Source of the DNA: Ornithinimicrobium sp. INDO-MA30-4
GTDB lineage: Bacteria; Actinomycetota; Actinomycetes; Actinomycetales; Dermatophilaceae
NCBI RefSeq assembly: GCF_021535045.1
Contig: NZ_CP091056.1
Coordinates: 558,001 to 622,000 of the forward strand
Reading direction: 5' to 3'
DNA length: 64,000 nucleotides
Shown in pieces: positions 31,975 through 41,670 of the stretch (positions are counted from its first letter, which is position 1; each line of letters starts with the position of its first letter). The notes under the pieces are model-generated. The model did no database searches. It had not been told where the DNA came from and worked only from the letters and a program-made list of their open reading frames with translations. Both the position numbers and the translations under genes were made by a program.

Positions 31975-32235
31975 TTGGCACAGTTGCAAACCCAGACGGC
32001 ATCACCAACCCGCCGATCGACAGCTTGCTCGAAAAGGCTGACTCGAAGTACGCCTTGGTGATCCTACGCCGCTAAGCGTGCTCGTCAGATCAACGCCTAC
32101 TACTCGCAGTTGAGCGAGGGCCTGCTGGAATACGTCGGCCCCTTGGTTGAGGCTGACCAGACGGACAAGCCGCTGTCGATTGCTCTGCAAGAGATCGACC
32201 AGCACAAGCTCGACGTCACGCACCCAGACAGCTGA
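31971..32235 (+). CDS. rpoZ: RNA polymerase omega subunit (one extra base)
   Basis: Small RNA polymerase subunit that helps assemble beta-prime. Reading from GTG 31971 gives [30 protein letters not shown] and then a stop. Removing one C at CC 32063-32064 gives the conserved [20 protein letters not shown] and the tail [19 protein letters not shown], ending at TGA 32233-32235, for 87 residues. This is one of only two sites in the window where a base looks extra and not missing. The two halves are too short to stand out as separate genes, so the gene would be easy to miss. Confidence 0.9.
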
Positions 32236-32246
32236 CCACACGCTCA

Positions 32247-33487
32247 ATGCGCATCGTTCTTGGCGTAACAGGGGGCATCGCTGCCTACAAGGCGTGCTCG
32301 TTGTTGCGCCTTTGCGTGAGGCCGGTCACCAGGTCAAGGTCGTGCCGACCGAGTCGGCCTTGAACTTCGTGGGCGCCCCCACCTGGGAGGCACTTTCGGG
32401 CGAGCCGGTTTCCACTTCGGTGTGGGACAACGTTGACGAGGTGGCCCATGTTCGCATCGGCCAAACGGCCGATTTGGTCGTGGTCGCGCCGGCGACGGCA
32501 GACCTGCTGGGGCGTGCAACTCACGGCATAGCCAATGACCTCCTGACCAACGTGTTGCTCTCCACGACTGCACCCGTGGTGATGGCCCCAGCGATGCATA
32601 CCGAAATGTGGTTGAACGCCGCAACGGTCCACAACGTGTCTGTCTTGCGACGCCGTGGCGTGCACATCATGGAGCCTGACTCTGGTCGTCTGACCGGCAC
32701 TGACAGTGGTCCTGGGCGCTTGCCTGAGCCCGAAGCAATCGCCGAGTTCGCCTTGGCCCAAGTGCACGACGAGGGCGCATCGCTAGCTGGCCTGCGAGTC
32801 GCGATCACGACTGGTGGGACGCGAGAGGCCCTGGACCCGGTGCGGTACTCAGGGAATCGATCTTCGGGCAAGCAAGGAATGGCCCTTGCTGAGGCGGCCC
32901 GTGCACGCGGCGCCAAGGTGGAACTCATCATGGCGGCGACCGACGTGCCAGCACCCACTGGTGTCAAGGTCATCAAGGTGGAGTCGGCTCGAGACATGCA
33001 AAACGCAGTAGCCAACGCCTACGACGGCAACGACGTCATCGTGATGGCCGCCGCCGTCGCAGATTTTCGCTCGGCCAGCTATGCCGAAACCAAGATCAAA
33101 AAGTCACACGCAGCTGGCGAAGAAGAGTCAGCACCGGTGATCGAGTTGGTCCGCAACCCCGACATCCTGGCCGGGCTGGTGAAACGGCGCGGCTCCAGAA
33201 CCACGCCAGTCCTGGTCGGCTTTGCCGCCGAGACCGGTGATGAAAACGGCACGATCCTTGACTATGCGTTAGCCAAGCTAGAGCACAAGGGATGCGACGT
33301 GATCGTGGCCAACGAGGTCGGCGAGGGCACCACCTTCGGCCAAGACTCGTCCACGGTGCATATCCTCGTCGCAGGCTCAGACCAGCCACAGCGCTACGGA
33401 CCCGCGCCCAAGCGTGAATCGGCATCCGCAATCTGGGACGTCGTCGAACAACTCATACCGAGCAAAGACGCTGTCGAGTCGAACTAG
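32247..33487 (+). CDS. coaBC: bifunctional phosphopantothenoylcysteine decarboxylase / ligase (one frameshift)
   Basis: Two steps of coenzyme A synthesis in one protein of 413 residues. ATG 32247 begins MRIVLGVTGGIAAYKACSLL, the flavin-binding start of the CoaC domain; one T missing in TTT 32311-32313 breaks the frame at RLLREAGHQVKVVPTESAL. CoaC continues VVVAPATADLLGRATHGIAND and VMAPAMHTEMW (substrate clamp). CoaB starts VAITTGGTREALDPVRYSGNRSSGKQG and has VMAAAVADFR and FAAET. Normal length. It follows rpoZ by 11 bases. Confidence 0.93.
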
Positions 33488-33490
33488 ACT
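33485..33490 (+). promoter_or_regulatory. putative -10 box (TAGACT) for metK
   Basis: TAGACT covers the coaBC stop codon and lies 45 bases before the metK GTG, with an AAGGAGAAA ribosome site between. It fits TAnnnT; the -35 is not clear. Confidence 0.35.
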
Positions 33491-33535
33491 TCATCGTCGC
33501 CCAGCCAGCAGCCGCTGCACACAAGGAGAAACACT

Positions 33536-34750
33536 GTGGCCCGTATGTTCACGTCCGAATCTGTCACCGAAGGGCACCCCGACAAGATCTGTGACCAGAT
33601 CAGCGACGGAATCCTGGACGAGATCCTGCGACAAGACCCCAACTCTCGGGTCGCTGTCGAAACCATGGTGACCACCGGTTTGGTGCATGTGGCCGGGGAA
33701 GTTCGCACCACCGGGTATGCCGACATCCCGCGCATCGTTCGCGAAACCATTCTTGGGATTGGCTACAACGAGTCTGCCAAGGGCTTTGACGGCCGCACCT
33801 GTGGCGTTGAAGTGTCCATTGGTGAGCAATCGGCAGATATTGCGGCTGGCGTCGACACGGGCCTGGAGCACCGCAGCGGAGACACCACGGACGCTCTGGA
33901 CCTGCTGGGCGCCGGCGACCAGGGTCTGATGTTTGGCTATGCCAGCTCGGACACTCCTGAACTGATGCCACTGCCGATCTATCTGGCCCACCGCTTGGCT
34001 GAGCGGCTGTCTCTGGTCCGCAAATCGGGCGAGATTGACTATTTGCGCCCTGATGGCAAGACCCAGGTGACTATCAACTACGACGGCGACGTGCCGGTCT
34101 CGCTCAACACCGTGGTCCTTTCGACACAACACGCAGCAGACATTGATCTGCGCGGAGAGCTTGACCCCGATATCCGCGCCAAGGTCATCCAGCCGGTGCT
34201 GGACCAGGCCCTCAGCGACGGCATCGAGCTGGACACCAGCGCATACCGCACCCTGATCAACCCCACCGGCAAGTTCGTGGTTGGTGGCCCTATGGGAGAT
34301 GCGGGTTTGACCGGCCGCAAGATCATCGTTGACACGTATGGCGGCATGGCTCGTCACGGTGGCGGAGCGTTCTCGGGCAAGGACCCAAGCAAGGTGGACC
34401 GGTCCGCGGCCTATGCCCTGCGCTGGGTCGCCAAGAACGTGGTCTCCGCTGGCCTGGCCAAGCGCTGCGAGATTCAAGTGGCCTATGCCATCGGTAAGGC
34501 CCAGCCCGTTGGCCTGTACGTCGAGACGTTCGGGACGGCCACTGTGGCTCCAGAAAAGATCGAAGCGGCCATTGACTCAGTCTTTGACCTACGTCCGCAG
34601 GCAATTATCGAGCAGTTGGATCTCCTGCGGCCGATCTATCAGGTGACCGCGGCATACGGTCACTTCGGGCGAGTCAGCCACCCTGGTCTTGAAAACGCCT
34701 TCCCATGGGAGCGCACCGACCGTGCAGACGCTTTGCGGTCTGCGGTGTAG
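33536..34750 (+). CDS. metK: S-adenosylmethionine synthetase
   Basis: Complete, 404 residues. Makes S-adenosylmethionine from methionine and ATP. N-terminal [21 protein letters not shown] binds ATP and metal, [12 protein letters not shown] is signature 1 and [19 protein letters not shown] signature 2. GTG 33536 follows AAGGAGAAACACT with good spacing. No frame error is seen over 1.2 kb, which shows the defect rate is uneven. Downstream, priA starts after 64 bases. Confidence 0.96.
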   Translation: MARMFTSESVTEGHPDKICDQISDGILDEILRQDPNSRVAVETMVTTGLVHVAGEVRTTGYADIPRIVRETILGIGYNESAKGFDGRTCGVEVSIGEQSADIAAGVDTGLEHRSGDTTDALDLLGAGDQGLMFGYASSDTPELMPLPIYLAHRLAERLSLVRKSGEIDYLRPDGKTQVTINYDGDVPVSLNTVVLSTQHAADIDLRGELDPDIRAKVIQPVLDQALSDGIELDTSAYRTLINPTGKFVVGGPMGDAGLTGRKIIVDTYGGMARHGGGAFSGKDPSKVDRSAAYALRWVAKNVVSAGLAKRCEIQVAYAIGKAQPVGLYVETFGTATVAPEKIEAAIDSVFDLRPQAIIEQLDLLRPIYQVTAAYGHFGRVSHPGLENAFPWERTDRADALRSAV

Positions 34751-34814
34751 GTGCACAACCGTTAATGGCGGCCCGATTTCCGGGTTTGTCAGCCCGGTGC
34801 GATAAACCTCAGGT

Positions 34815-36874
34815 ATGAGTTCGTCGGCGCAAGAACCAACCTTGTTTGGCAAGCAGGAGCGCCCAGCACCGCGCAAGCCCGCACCAGCGCTCCAGTTGCC
34901 GATCGCCCGCGTCGTCCTGGACAGCCCTCTAGCGCACATTGACCGCCCATTTGACTATGCGGTGCCAGCCGATATGGACGCCAACGCCCAACCAGGAGTG
35001 CGGGTCCGCGTTCGGTGGTCGGGGCAGTTGCTAGATGGGTTCATCGTCGCGCGCGGCGAGAATACCGACCATGTGGGCGAGTTAGCCCCGTTGGAGCGGG
35101 TGGTTAGCGATGAACGGGTGCTGACTCCGCATATCGCCGAAGTGTCCCGACAGATCGCAGACCACTATGGCGGGACGCTGTCGGATGTGTTGAGGCTGGC
35201 CATCCCGCCGCGCCACGCCGCCGCAGAGCAGGCAGATCCGCCCGTGGCGAGTGAGCCGTTCCCGGCGTCACCGAACGTGTCGGCATGGCGCCACTATGAC
35301 GCTGGCGCGGCTTTCTTGCGCAGGCTTCATTCCGGTGAAGCCCCAGCGGCGGCGTGGTTAGCGGCACCGGGACTGACTGGTGCCGAAGACTGGCCCGCAG
35401 CCCTCGCTGAAGCAGCCGCGACTACCGCTGCGGGTGGCCGCGGCGCGATCTTGGTCGTTCCTGACCACCGCGATGTTGAGCGGGTGTGCGCTGCCCTTGA
35501 TCTGGTTGTTGGCGAAACTGCCTATGCTCGACTGACCGCCGATATGGGCCCGTCGCAGAGGTACAGGTCGTGGCTTTCGGTGCTGCGGGGGCAGCGTTCC
35601 ATCGTGATCGGGACGCGAGCGGCCAGTTATGCCCCGGTAGCCAACCTTGGACTTTTTGCCGTCTGGGACGACGGCGATGATTCACTACGTGAGCAGCGAA
35701 CTCCCTATCCCCACGTTCTTGAGACTGGGCGTTTCCGATCGTCTGGCGCAGGGGCCGGGCTGCTGGTGGGTGGTTTTGTGCGCACCCCTGTCGCGCAACA
35801 GTGGGTAGAGACCGAGTTCCTCCGCCCCATTTCGCCGAATCCGCAGTCGCGCCAACACCAGGTGCGGGTGACGATCGCGGGGGAGGGGCACGAGCAGGAT
35901 CGAGACGCGGGCGCACGTGCTGCGCGGATCCCATCTCTTGCTTGGCGCACGGCAAGCGAAGCGCTGAAATCCGGGCCAGTCCTGGTCCAGGTGCCGCGTC
36001 GAGGCTACGGAATCGGTGTGAGTTGCGCTCAATGCCGACAAGCCGTGCATTGCCAGGAGTGCAATGGGCCGACCGTGCTGCCCGACTCGGGGGAGTCGCC
36101 GCACTGCGGTTGGTGTGGCAAACAAGTGGCGACGAGTGAATGCACAAACTGTGGCTCGACTCAGCGACGGGTGTCAGTCGTCGGTGATCGCCGGACAGCA
36201 GAAGAGATCGGCCGTGCCTTTCCGGGTGTGCGCGTGAGACAGTCTCGCCTCGGGCAGGTCCTTGACCAGGTTGACGACGCTCCGGCGATCATTGTCGCGA
36301 CGCCTGGTGCTGAGCCCATAGCGCCTAACGGCTACGCCGCTGCGCTGCTGCTGGATGGGTGGGCCCTGCTTGACCGTCCGGGGCTTGAAGCAGGGATTGA
36401 GGCCACCCGCCGGTGGATGAACGCAGCCGCCCTCGTGAGGCGCTCTGCGGCCAAGACGCAGATTGTGCTGGCCGGGGTGCCCGCACATGGCGAAGTGCGC
36501 AGTGTGGAGGCGCTAGCCAGATGGGACCCCATCTGGCTAGCCCGCTGGATTTGGCAGACCGTCGTGAACTGTCATTGCCTCCGGCCCGCCGCGTAGCAAC
36601 GGTCACCGGACATCCAGAGGACGTGACAGCAGCAAGCGAAAGCGCGGTGCAGGGCGAGGGTGCCGACATTGAAGTTCTGGGGCCACTGCCGCTCGCCGAC
36701 CGAACCCTGGGCAGCGACGTCGTGCCGCAGGCTCAGGCGATCTGGCGGATGGCGGAAAACCAACCCGAAGAACTGCTGGCACGCAATATCAAGCAGATAA
36801 GGGTGCGACGCAGTATGGCTCGTTCTGCGCGGTCGCTCGTTGTCGTGCTTGACCCGTCCGACCTGGCAACTTAG
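34815..36874 (+). CDS. priA: PriA-like protein with degenerate helicase motifs (one frameshift)
   Basis: Primosomal protein N' homologue, restored to 686 residues. The 3'-DNA-binding domain (ARVVLDSPLAHIDRPFDYAVP) and winged-helix region (GGTLSDVLRLAIPPRH) are present. Zinc-binding Cys pairs are seen as SCAQCRQAVHCQECNG and HCGWCGKQVATSECTNCGS. The helicase motifs are not: where GxTGSGKTE should be, the sequence is GLTGAEDWPAALAEA, and the DEEH box reads WDDGDDS. Such actinobacterial PriA proteins are known and are thought not to unwind DNA. One G is missing at GG 36547-36548; adding it restores WDLADRRELSLPPARRVATVTG. The function of the inactive form in replication restart is inferred. Confidence 0.85.
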
Positions 36875-36911
36875 GTGCCTGTCAGCATCATCTGACGTAA
36901 CGGAAACTTTG

Positions 36912-36938
36912 GTTACCTATGAATCTCATCTAGGTAAC
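36912..36938. promoter_or_regulatory. inverted repeat GTTACCTA-N11-TAGGTAAC, possible operator
   Basis: Perfect 8-bp arms at 36912-36919 and 36931-36938, centres 19 bases apart, about two helical turns, fit a dimeric regulator. A weak promoter-like pair, TTGGTT (36909-36914) and TAGGTA (36931-36936), overlaps it. It is in the 213-base gap before the ABC importer operon, about 150 bases upstream of the first start codon. A hairpin with an 11-base loop is the alternative reading. Confidence 0.45.
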
Positions 36939-37077
36939 GATCAGATGAAGAGTCTGCTTTATGGGTGCGGATAGGGGTCGTAGTGCCTACATTTCGTGAG
37001 TCACCTACGGGCGACTTCGCCGAACGACGGCAGTTGCACTGCTGCCGTTGCCGTGGGTCGCGACACATACCTCTTTC

Positions 37078-37083
37078 AGGAGG
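37078..37083 (+). promoter_or_regulatory. ribosome binding site AGGAGG deciding a TTG start
   Basis: A perfect AGGAGG lies four bases before TTG 37088. No ATG or GTG is well placed until ATG 37109, which would remove the positive n-region of the signal peptide. TTG 37088 is therefore preferred. Confidence 0.6.
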
Positions 37084-37087
37084 AACC

Positions 37088-38910
37088 TTGAAGATCAGGC
37101 GTACAACGATGGCCATTGCAGCGGCCGGTGCTCTGGCGCTCACCGCTTGCACCTCAGACAGTGGGAGCGACAGCGGCTCCGACGGAGCAGACAGCAGCGG
37201 GGACTCCGGCAGCTCCAGCGGCTCGGCAGCAGGCCCGGCCAAGGTTGACATGGGTGACGTCACCACCAACGACGACACCATCTACTACTCGGCGGGCGAG
37301 CAGGAGTGGGAGGCGTACAACGCTGACACCTCTGCGACCAACTCGACCTACAACGCCGTTGTCATGGACCAGATCCTTGAGAACTTCGTCTACTTCGGCA
37401 CGGATGGCTCGATCCAGCAGAATGAAGACTTCGGCTCCTACGAGGTCACCAGCGAAGACCCGTTCACCGTTGAGTACACGATCGCTGACGACGCAGCTTG
37501 GTCGGACGGAACCCCGATCACCTCGAACGACTTCCTCCTGCAGTGGGCTTCGTCTAACCCCGAAGCACTCGGCATCGCTGGCGACGACGCCATCTTCGAC
37601 CCGGTGAGCGACTCCTTCGGTGTCTATGTGCCAGAGGGTCCCGAGACCGAGGTTGACAGCAAGACCTTCACGTTGAGCTACCCCACCCCTTACCCAGACT
37701 GGGAGATCCTCCTCACCGCTCCGCACCCGTCTCACATCGTTGAGTCCGAGGCGGGCATGGAGGCCGGCGAGTTGGCACAGGCAATCCTGGACAAGGACGG
37801 CGCAGCCCTCGGCGACGCAGCCGAGTTCTGGAACGATGGCTGGATCTTCGGCGACAAGACGCTGCCGGACCCGGCACTCACCCCTCAAGCGGTCCGTACA
37901 CGCTGGATGGCGCCACCTGGAACAGCCCCGAGTCGCTGACCTTGGTGCCGAATGAGTCCTACTACGGCACCGCTGCCGCGACCGGCGAGCTCGTGTTCCG
38001 TTTCGTGGCTCCCGAGGCTCAGGTCCAGGCACTGCAGAACGGTGACCTTAACGTCGTCGAGCCGCAGGCCACTGTTGACACCGTTCAGCAGATCGAAGCG
38101 ATGGGCGACCAGTTCACCCTTGAGGTTGGTGACACCCTCACCTGGGAGCACCTGGACTTCAACTTCGCTGATGGCACCACCTTCGCCGAAGACGAGGGTG
38201 GCCTCGCCGCTCGCGAAGCCTTTGCAATGTGTGTCCCGCGTCAGCAGATCATTGACAACTTGATCGCACCGATCAACGAAGAAGCAGTTGTCATGAACGC
38301 CCGCGAGACCTTCCCGTTCTACGACAACTACGAGGACATCGTTAGCGCCTCCTACGACGGTCGCTACGACGAGGTCGACATCGAAGGCGCCGCTGCCAAG
38401 CTGGAAGAATCCGGCCTGAGCACCCCGGTTGACGTCCGTATCGGCTACTCCGCTCCAAACCAGCGTCGTAGCGATGAAGTTGCTGCCATCACCTCAAGCT
38501 GTAACGAGGCCGGCTTCAACATCCTTGATGAGGGTGACCCGGACTTCTTCTCCGCTGGTGGCCCGCTAGAGACGGCCAACTACGACGTTGCGCTCTTCGC
38601 GTGGGCTGGATCGGGCCAGAAGGCTTCCGGTGAGCCGATCTACTCGACCGGCGGAGGTCAGAACTTCGGTAACTACAGCAACGAAGAGGTTGACGCAGCT
38701 TGGGACACCTTGTCTGCTAGCTCCGATGAGGATGTAGCACTGGAGCAGGTCAAGATCATTGAGAAGTTGCTCTGGGATGACCTGTACGGCATCCCGGTCT
38801 TCGCCCACCCGGGTGTTGTCGCCTTCGACTCGAGCATCTCGAATGTCATCTTCAACTCCACGCAGACTGGTATCCCGTGGAACGCAGAGCAGTGGGTCCG
38901 CGCTGAGTGA
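37088..38910 (+). CDS. ABC importer substrate-binding lipoprotein, family 5 (one frameshift)
   Basis: Extracytoplasmic peptide- or oligopeptide-type binding protein, restored to 607 residues. The signal peptide KIRRTTMAIAAAGALALTAC ends in a lipobox LTAC, so it is a lipoprotein. A 30-residue linker of Ser, Gly and Asp follows. Family 5 features include YTIADDAAWSDGTPITSNDFL and REAFAMCVPRQQIIDNLI. One C is lost in CCCC 37881-37884; the repair gives ALTPSSGPYTLDGATWNSPE. The protein is strongly acidic, with many Asp and Glu. Codon choice is close to optimal, suggesting high expression. Substrate cannot be told. Permease and ATPase genes follow after a two-hairpin gap. Confidence 0.88.
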
Positions 38911-38962
38911 TGCCTTGAGCGCTAGGTCCCTAGTGCTCACTGCATGACCTATCGGTCAGACG

Positions 38963-38999
38963 TGCAACAGGGCGGGAGTTCAGCTCCCGCCCTGTTGCA
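38963..38999 (+). terminator. perfect 16-bp hairpin between binding protein and permease genes
   Basis: TGCAACAGGGCGGGAG pairs perfectly with CTCCCGCCCTGTTGCA around a five-base loop (TTCAG). It lies 52 bases after the binding protein stop. It may terminate most transcripts or protect the upstream message from 3' decay. Confidence 0.7.
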
Positions 39000-39001
39000 T
39001 T

Positions 39002-39025
39002 GCCGGAAGCAATGAATCTTCCGGC
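39002..39025 (+). terminator. second hairpin directly after the first
   Basis: GCCGGAAG and CTTCCGGC form an 8-bp perfect stem with an eight-base loop, starting two bases after the first hairpin. Tandem hairpins strengthen the case for attenuation between these genes. Confidence 0.5.
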
Positions 39026-39055
39026 GTGCCAGCGCTTTTCCTGGGCCACATGGCC

Positions 39056-39061
39056 TAGGCT
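39056..39061 (+). promoter_or_regulatory. putative internal -10 box (TAGGCT) for the permease genes
   Basis: TAGGCT lies 30 bases after the second hairpin and 50 bases before the permease GTG. It would allow the permease and ATPase genes to be transcribed independently of the binding protein. A strong ribosome site, GAGGAGGTAAGA, precedes the start. Confidence 0.4.
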
Positions 39062-39111
39062 CGCGAAATACGGGGGCACCGCGAATGGTGCCGGTCACGA
39101 GGAGGTAAGAC

Positions 39112-40629
39112 GTGCTCCAGTTCGTCCTTCGCCGAATCGCCATCTCAGCACTTGTGCTGTGGGCAGGTTCGGTACTGCTGTACTTTTTAGTCGTCAATTC
39201 GGGCGACCCACTTGATACGCTACGACAATCTCAAGCCACTAACCGCGAACAACAGATGGCGGCGCTCACCGAGCGGATGAATCTGGATGAGCCTTGGTAC
39301 GTGCGTTACGGAATGTGGTTCGGCGGGGCCAGCAAGTGTCTGATCTTGGCCTGCGACTTGGGGACTGATCGTGGCGGTAGCGATGTCAACACCGCCATTG
39401 TTGCTGCCATGGGGAGCAGCCTGCGGCTGGTCACACTAGCCACTGTCATCGCGATTGTCTTGGGTGTTGCGATGGGTGTGCTTTCGGCTATTCGCCAGTA
39501 CACCGCCTTTGACTACACCGTCACGTTCGTGGCCTTCGTTTTCTTCTCGCTGCCCGTCTTCTGGGCAGCAGTCCTGCTCAAGCAGTACGGCGCCATCGAG
39601 TTCAACAACTGGATAGCCGACCCAAGCGTGTCGTTGGTGACGACGCTGCTGATTGCCATCTTCTTCGGTTTGTTTGCGTCTGCGATCACCGGCGGAGATA
39701 TGCGTCGGCGGGGGTTGGCGTTTGGGATCACGGCGATCATTTTGTTTGCCTTCATCACTATCTTTGACTCCATCGATTGGTGGGTGCAGCCAGCCCTTGG
39801 CCCCGTTCTGGTTCTCTTGCTCTCCGCGGTCACCATGGCGTTCTTCTTAATGCTGACGACGGGCTTGCGCGATAAAAAGGTCCTCATCACCGGTGGTGTC
39901 ACCTTGGCTGTTGGCCTGGTTGTCTACTTCGTGATCCAGCCAGTCTTGAACGAGCCCAACTGGTGGCTCATCCTCGGACTTGCGGTGAGCACGGTCGTTG
40001 TTGGTGGCGTTCTGGGCTACTTCATCGGCGGCTTCGAGAAGCGTGCGGCGATGACAGTCGGCATCGGCACGGCGCTGTCCTTCGGTTTCTACACCTTCTT
40101 TGACAAGTTGCTGACCAACTGGGGTGGCTACCTCGACATTGCGGGCCGGCCTATCTCGACGATTGGTTCAGGCACCCCAAACTTCAACGGCAACTTTTAC
40201 GAGACGATTTGGGACTGGTCCACCCAGTTGCTGCTCCCAACCATCGTGTTGACCATCATTTCGTTGGCGAGTTATTCGCGCTACACGCGTGGTTCGATGC
40301 TGGAGACACTGCAGCAGGACTACATGCGGACTGCCCGCTCAAAGGGCGTCTCGGACCGCGTGCTTAACACGCGGCACGCTCTGCGCAACGCGTTGATACC
40401 GATCACCACGATTGTTGCCTTTGACTTCGCCAACCTCATTGGCGGAGCGGTGGTCACGGAGAGCGTCTTTGGCTGGACCGGTATGGGAGCGCTCTTCCAA
40501 GCGGGACTCAAGGCCGTGGACCCGAACCCGGTGATGGCCTTCTACCTGGTGACGGGGACGGCGGCGGTCATCATGAACATGCTGGCGGACATTGCCTACG
40601 CCAGCCTGGACCCACGGATTAGGCGGTGA
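39112..40629 (+). CDS. DppB-type ABC permease with a large extra membrane region
   Basis: Complete, 505 residues, far longer than usual DppB/OppB permeases (about 310-340). The normal start MLQFVLRRIAISALVLWAGSV and the C-terminal EAA loop, YTRGSMLETLQQDYMRTARSKGVSDRVLNTRHALRNALIPI (contact with the ATPase), are canonical. Between the third usual helix (about residue 165) and the periplasmic stretch FDKLLTNWGGYLDI (about 330) there is an additional block of about 160 residues with five or so hydrophobic segments, including LVTTLLIAIFFGLFASAI and LVLLLSAVTMAFFLMLTT. No frame error is evident. GTG 39112 has a strong ribosome site. It pairs with the next permease gene in a heterodimer. Confidence 0.85.
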   Translation: MLQFVLRRIAISALVLWAGSVLLYFLVVNSGDPLDTLRQSQATNREQQMAALTERMNLDEPWYVRYGMWFGGASKCLILACDLGTDRGGSDVNTAIVAAMGSSLRLVTLATVIAIVLGVAMGVLSAIRQYTAFDYTVTFVAFVFFSLPVFWAAVLLKQYGAIEFNNWIADPSVSLVTTLLIAIFFGLFASAITGGDMRRRGLAFGITAIILFAFITIFDSIDWWVQPALGPVLVLLLSAVTMAFFLMLTTGLRDKKVLITGGVTLAVGLVVYFVIQPVLNEPNWWLILGLAVSTVVVGGVLGYFIGGFEKRAAMTVGIGTALSFGFYTFFDKLLTNWGGYLDIAGRPISTIGSGTPNFNGNFYETIWDWSTQLLLPTIVLTIISLASYSRYTRGSMLETLQQDYMRTARSKGVSDRVLNTRHALRNALIPITTIVAFDFANLIGGAVVTESVFGWTGMGALFQAGLKAVDPNPVMAFYLVTGTAAVIMNMLADIAYASLDPRIRR

Positions 40630-40686
40630 TCCTCTTGAAAAACAATCAAGGTTTTGCCCTACTAATTTCGTTGTCTGGAGGATCCG

Positions 40687-41670
40687 ATGAGTGAGAACAA
40701 TCAAGAGCCAAGCGGCCATTCGGTCGTCGACGACTCGGACTTCTCGATTGAGAAGAAGCTAGATTTCAGTGGGAAGTCATACTCACAGGGTGAGTTGGTC
40801 CGTCGTCGTTTTTTCCGGCACCGCGCTGCCATGGTTTCCCTCGCCGTGCTGGTGTTTGTCACGCTGCTGGCTTTCACCTCCATTGGTGTCGGCCCAATCC
40901 CGGGTTGGTGGGGCAAGTCCTACCTGAACTCAAGTTCGGTGATCAACGCAGGACGGCCCACCTTGACTCTGTGGCCGTTTGCCATCGGTGAGAACCCGTT
41001 TGGCCAAGACAACGTCGGTAAGGACTACTTCGCTCTGGTGATGCGGGGGACTCAGCGCTCTCTGACTGTCGCCTTCACCGTCGGCATCTTGAGCACGTTG
41101 ATTGGCACTGCAGTCGGGGCAGCAGCGGGATACTTCCGCGGTTGGACCGAGGCCATCTTGATGCGTCTGACTGACCTCTTCATCGTCATCCCGCTGCTGG
41201 TCCTGGCCGCTGTTGTGGCCAAGGCTGCTGGTGGCACGGTGTGGGGGATGGCCCTGGTCCTGGGCTTCTTGGTCTGGACCGGCCTTGCTCGACTCGTCCG
41301 CGGCGAGGTGCTCTCTCTGCGAGAGCGTGAGTTCGTCACGGCTGCTGAGGCGATCGGGGCGTCGTCTGGACGAATCTTGATGAAGCACATCCTGCCGAAC
41401 ACGATCGGAACGATCATCGTCAGTGCGACGTTGACCATTGCGACGGCGATTCTGCTCGAGAGTGCCTTGAGCTTCCTTGGATACGGAATTCAAGCGCCGG
41501 ACACTTCACTGGGCCAATTGATCAGCACCTACCAGACCTCGTTCCTGTCGAGGCCGTGGCTGTTCTGGTGGCCAGGCATGTTCATCCTGGTGATCGCACT
41601 CACCGTCAACTTCTTGGGTGACGGGCTGCGCGACGCTTTTGACCCACGTCAGAGTAGGGGCGAAGACTAA
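40687..41670 (+). CDS. DppC-type ABC permease
   Basis: Complete, 327 residues, usual size. A 45-residue cytoplasmic N-terminus ends in RRRFFRHRAAMVSLAVLVFV, the first helix. About six membrane helices follow, with the OppC-like motif NPFGQDNVGKDYFALVMRGTQRSL and the EAA loop LREREFVTAAEAIGASSGRI-LMKHILPN. ATG 40687 follows GGAGGATCCG. It overlaps the ATPase gene by one base (TAATG). Together with the upstream permease it should form the membrane channel. Confidence 0.9.
   Translation: MSENNQEPSGHSVVDDSDFSIEKKLDFSGKSYSQGELVRRRFFRHRAAMVSLAVLVFVTLLAFTSIGVGPIPGWWGKSYLNSSSVINAGRPTLTLWPFAIGENPFGQDNVGKDYFALVMRGTQRSLTVAFTVGILSTLIGTAVGAAAGYFRGWTEAILMRLTDLFIVIPLLVLAAVVAKAAGGTVWGMALVLGFLVWTGLARLVRGEVLSLREREFVTAAEAIGASSGRILMKHILPNTIGTIIVSATLTIATAILLESALSFLGYGIQAPDTSLGQLISTYQTSFLSRPWLFWWPGMFILVIALTVNFLGDGLRDAFDPRQSRGED

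Noticed and set aside
36965..37087. Longer start for the binding lipoprotein at 36965
   Set aside because: It would place 41 residues with Cys and His before the signal peptide and ignore the perfect AGGAGG site before TTG 37088.
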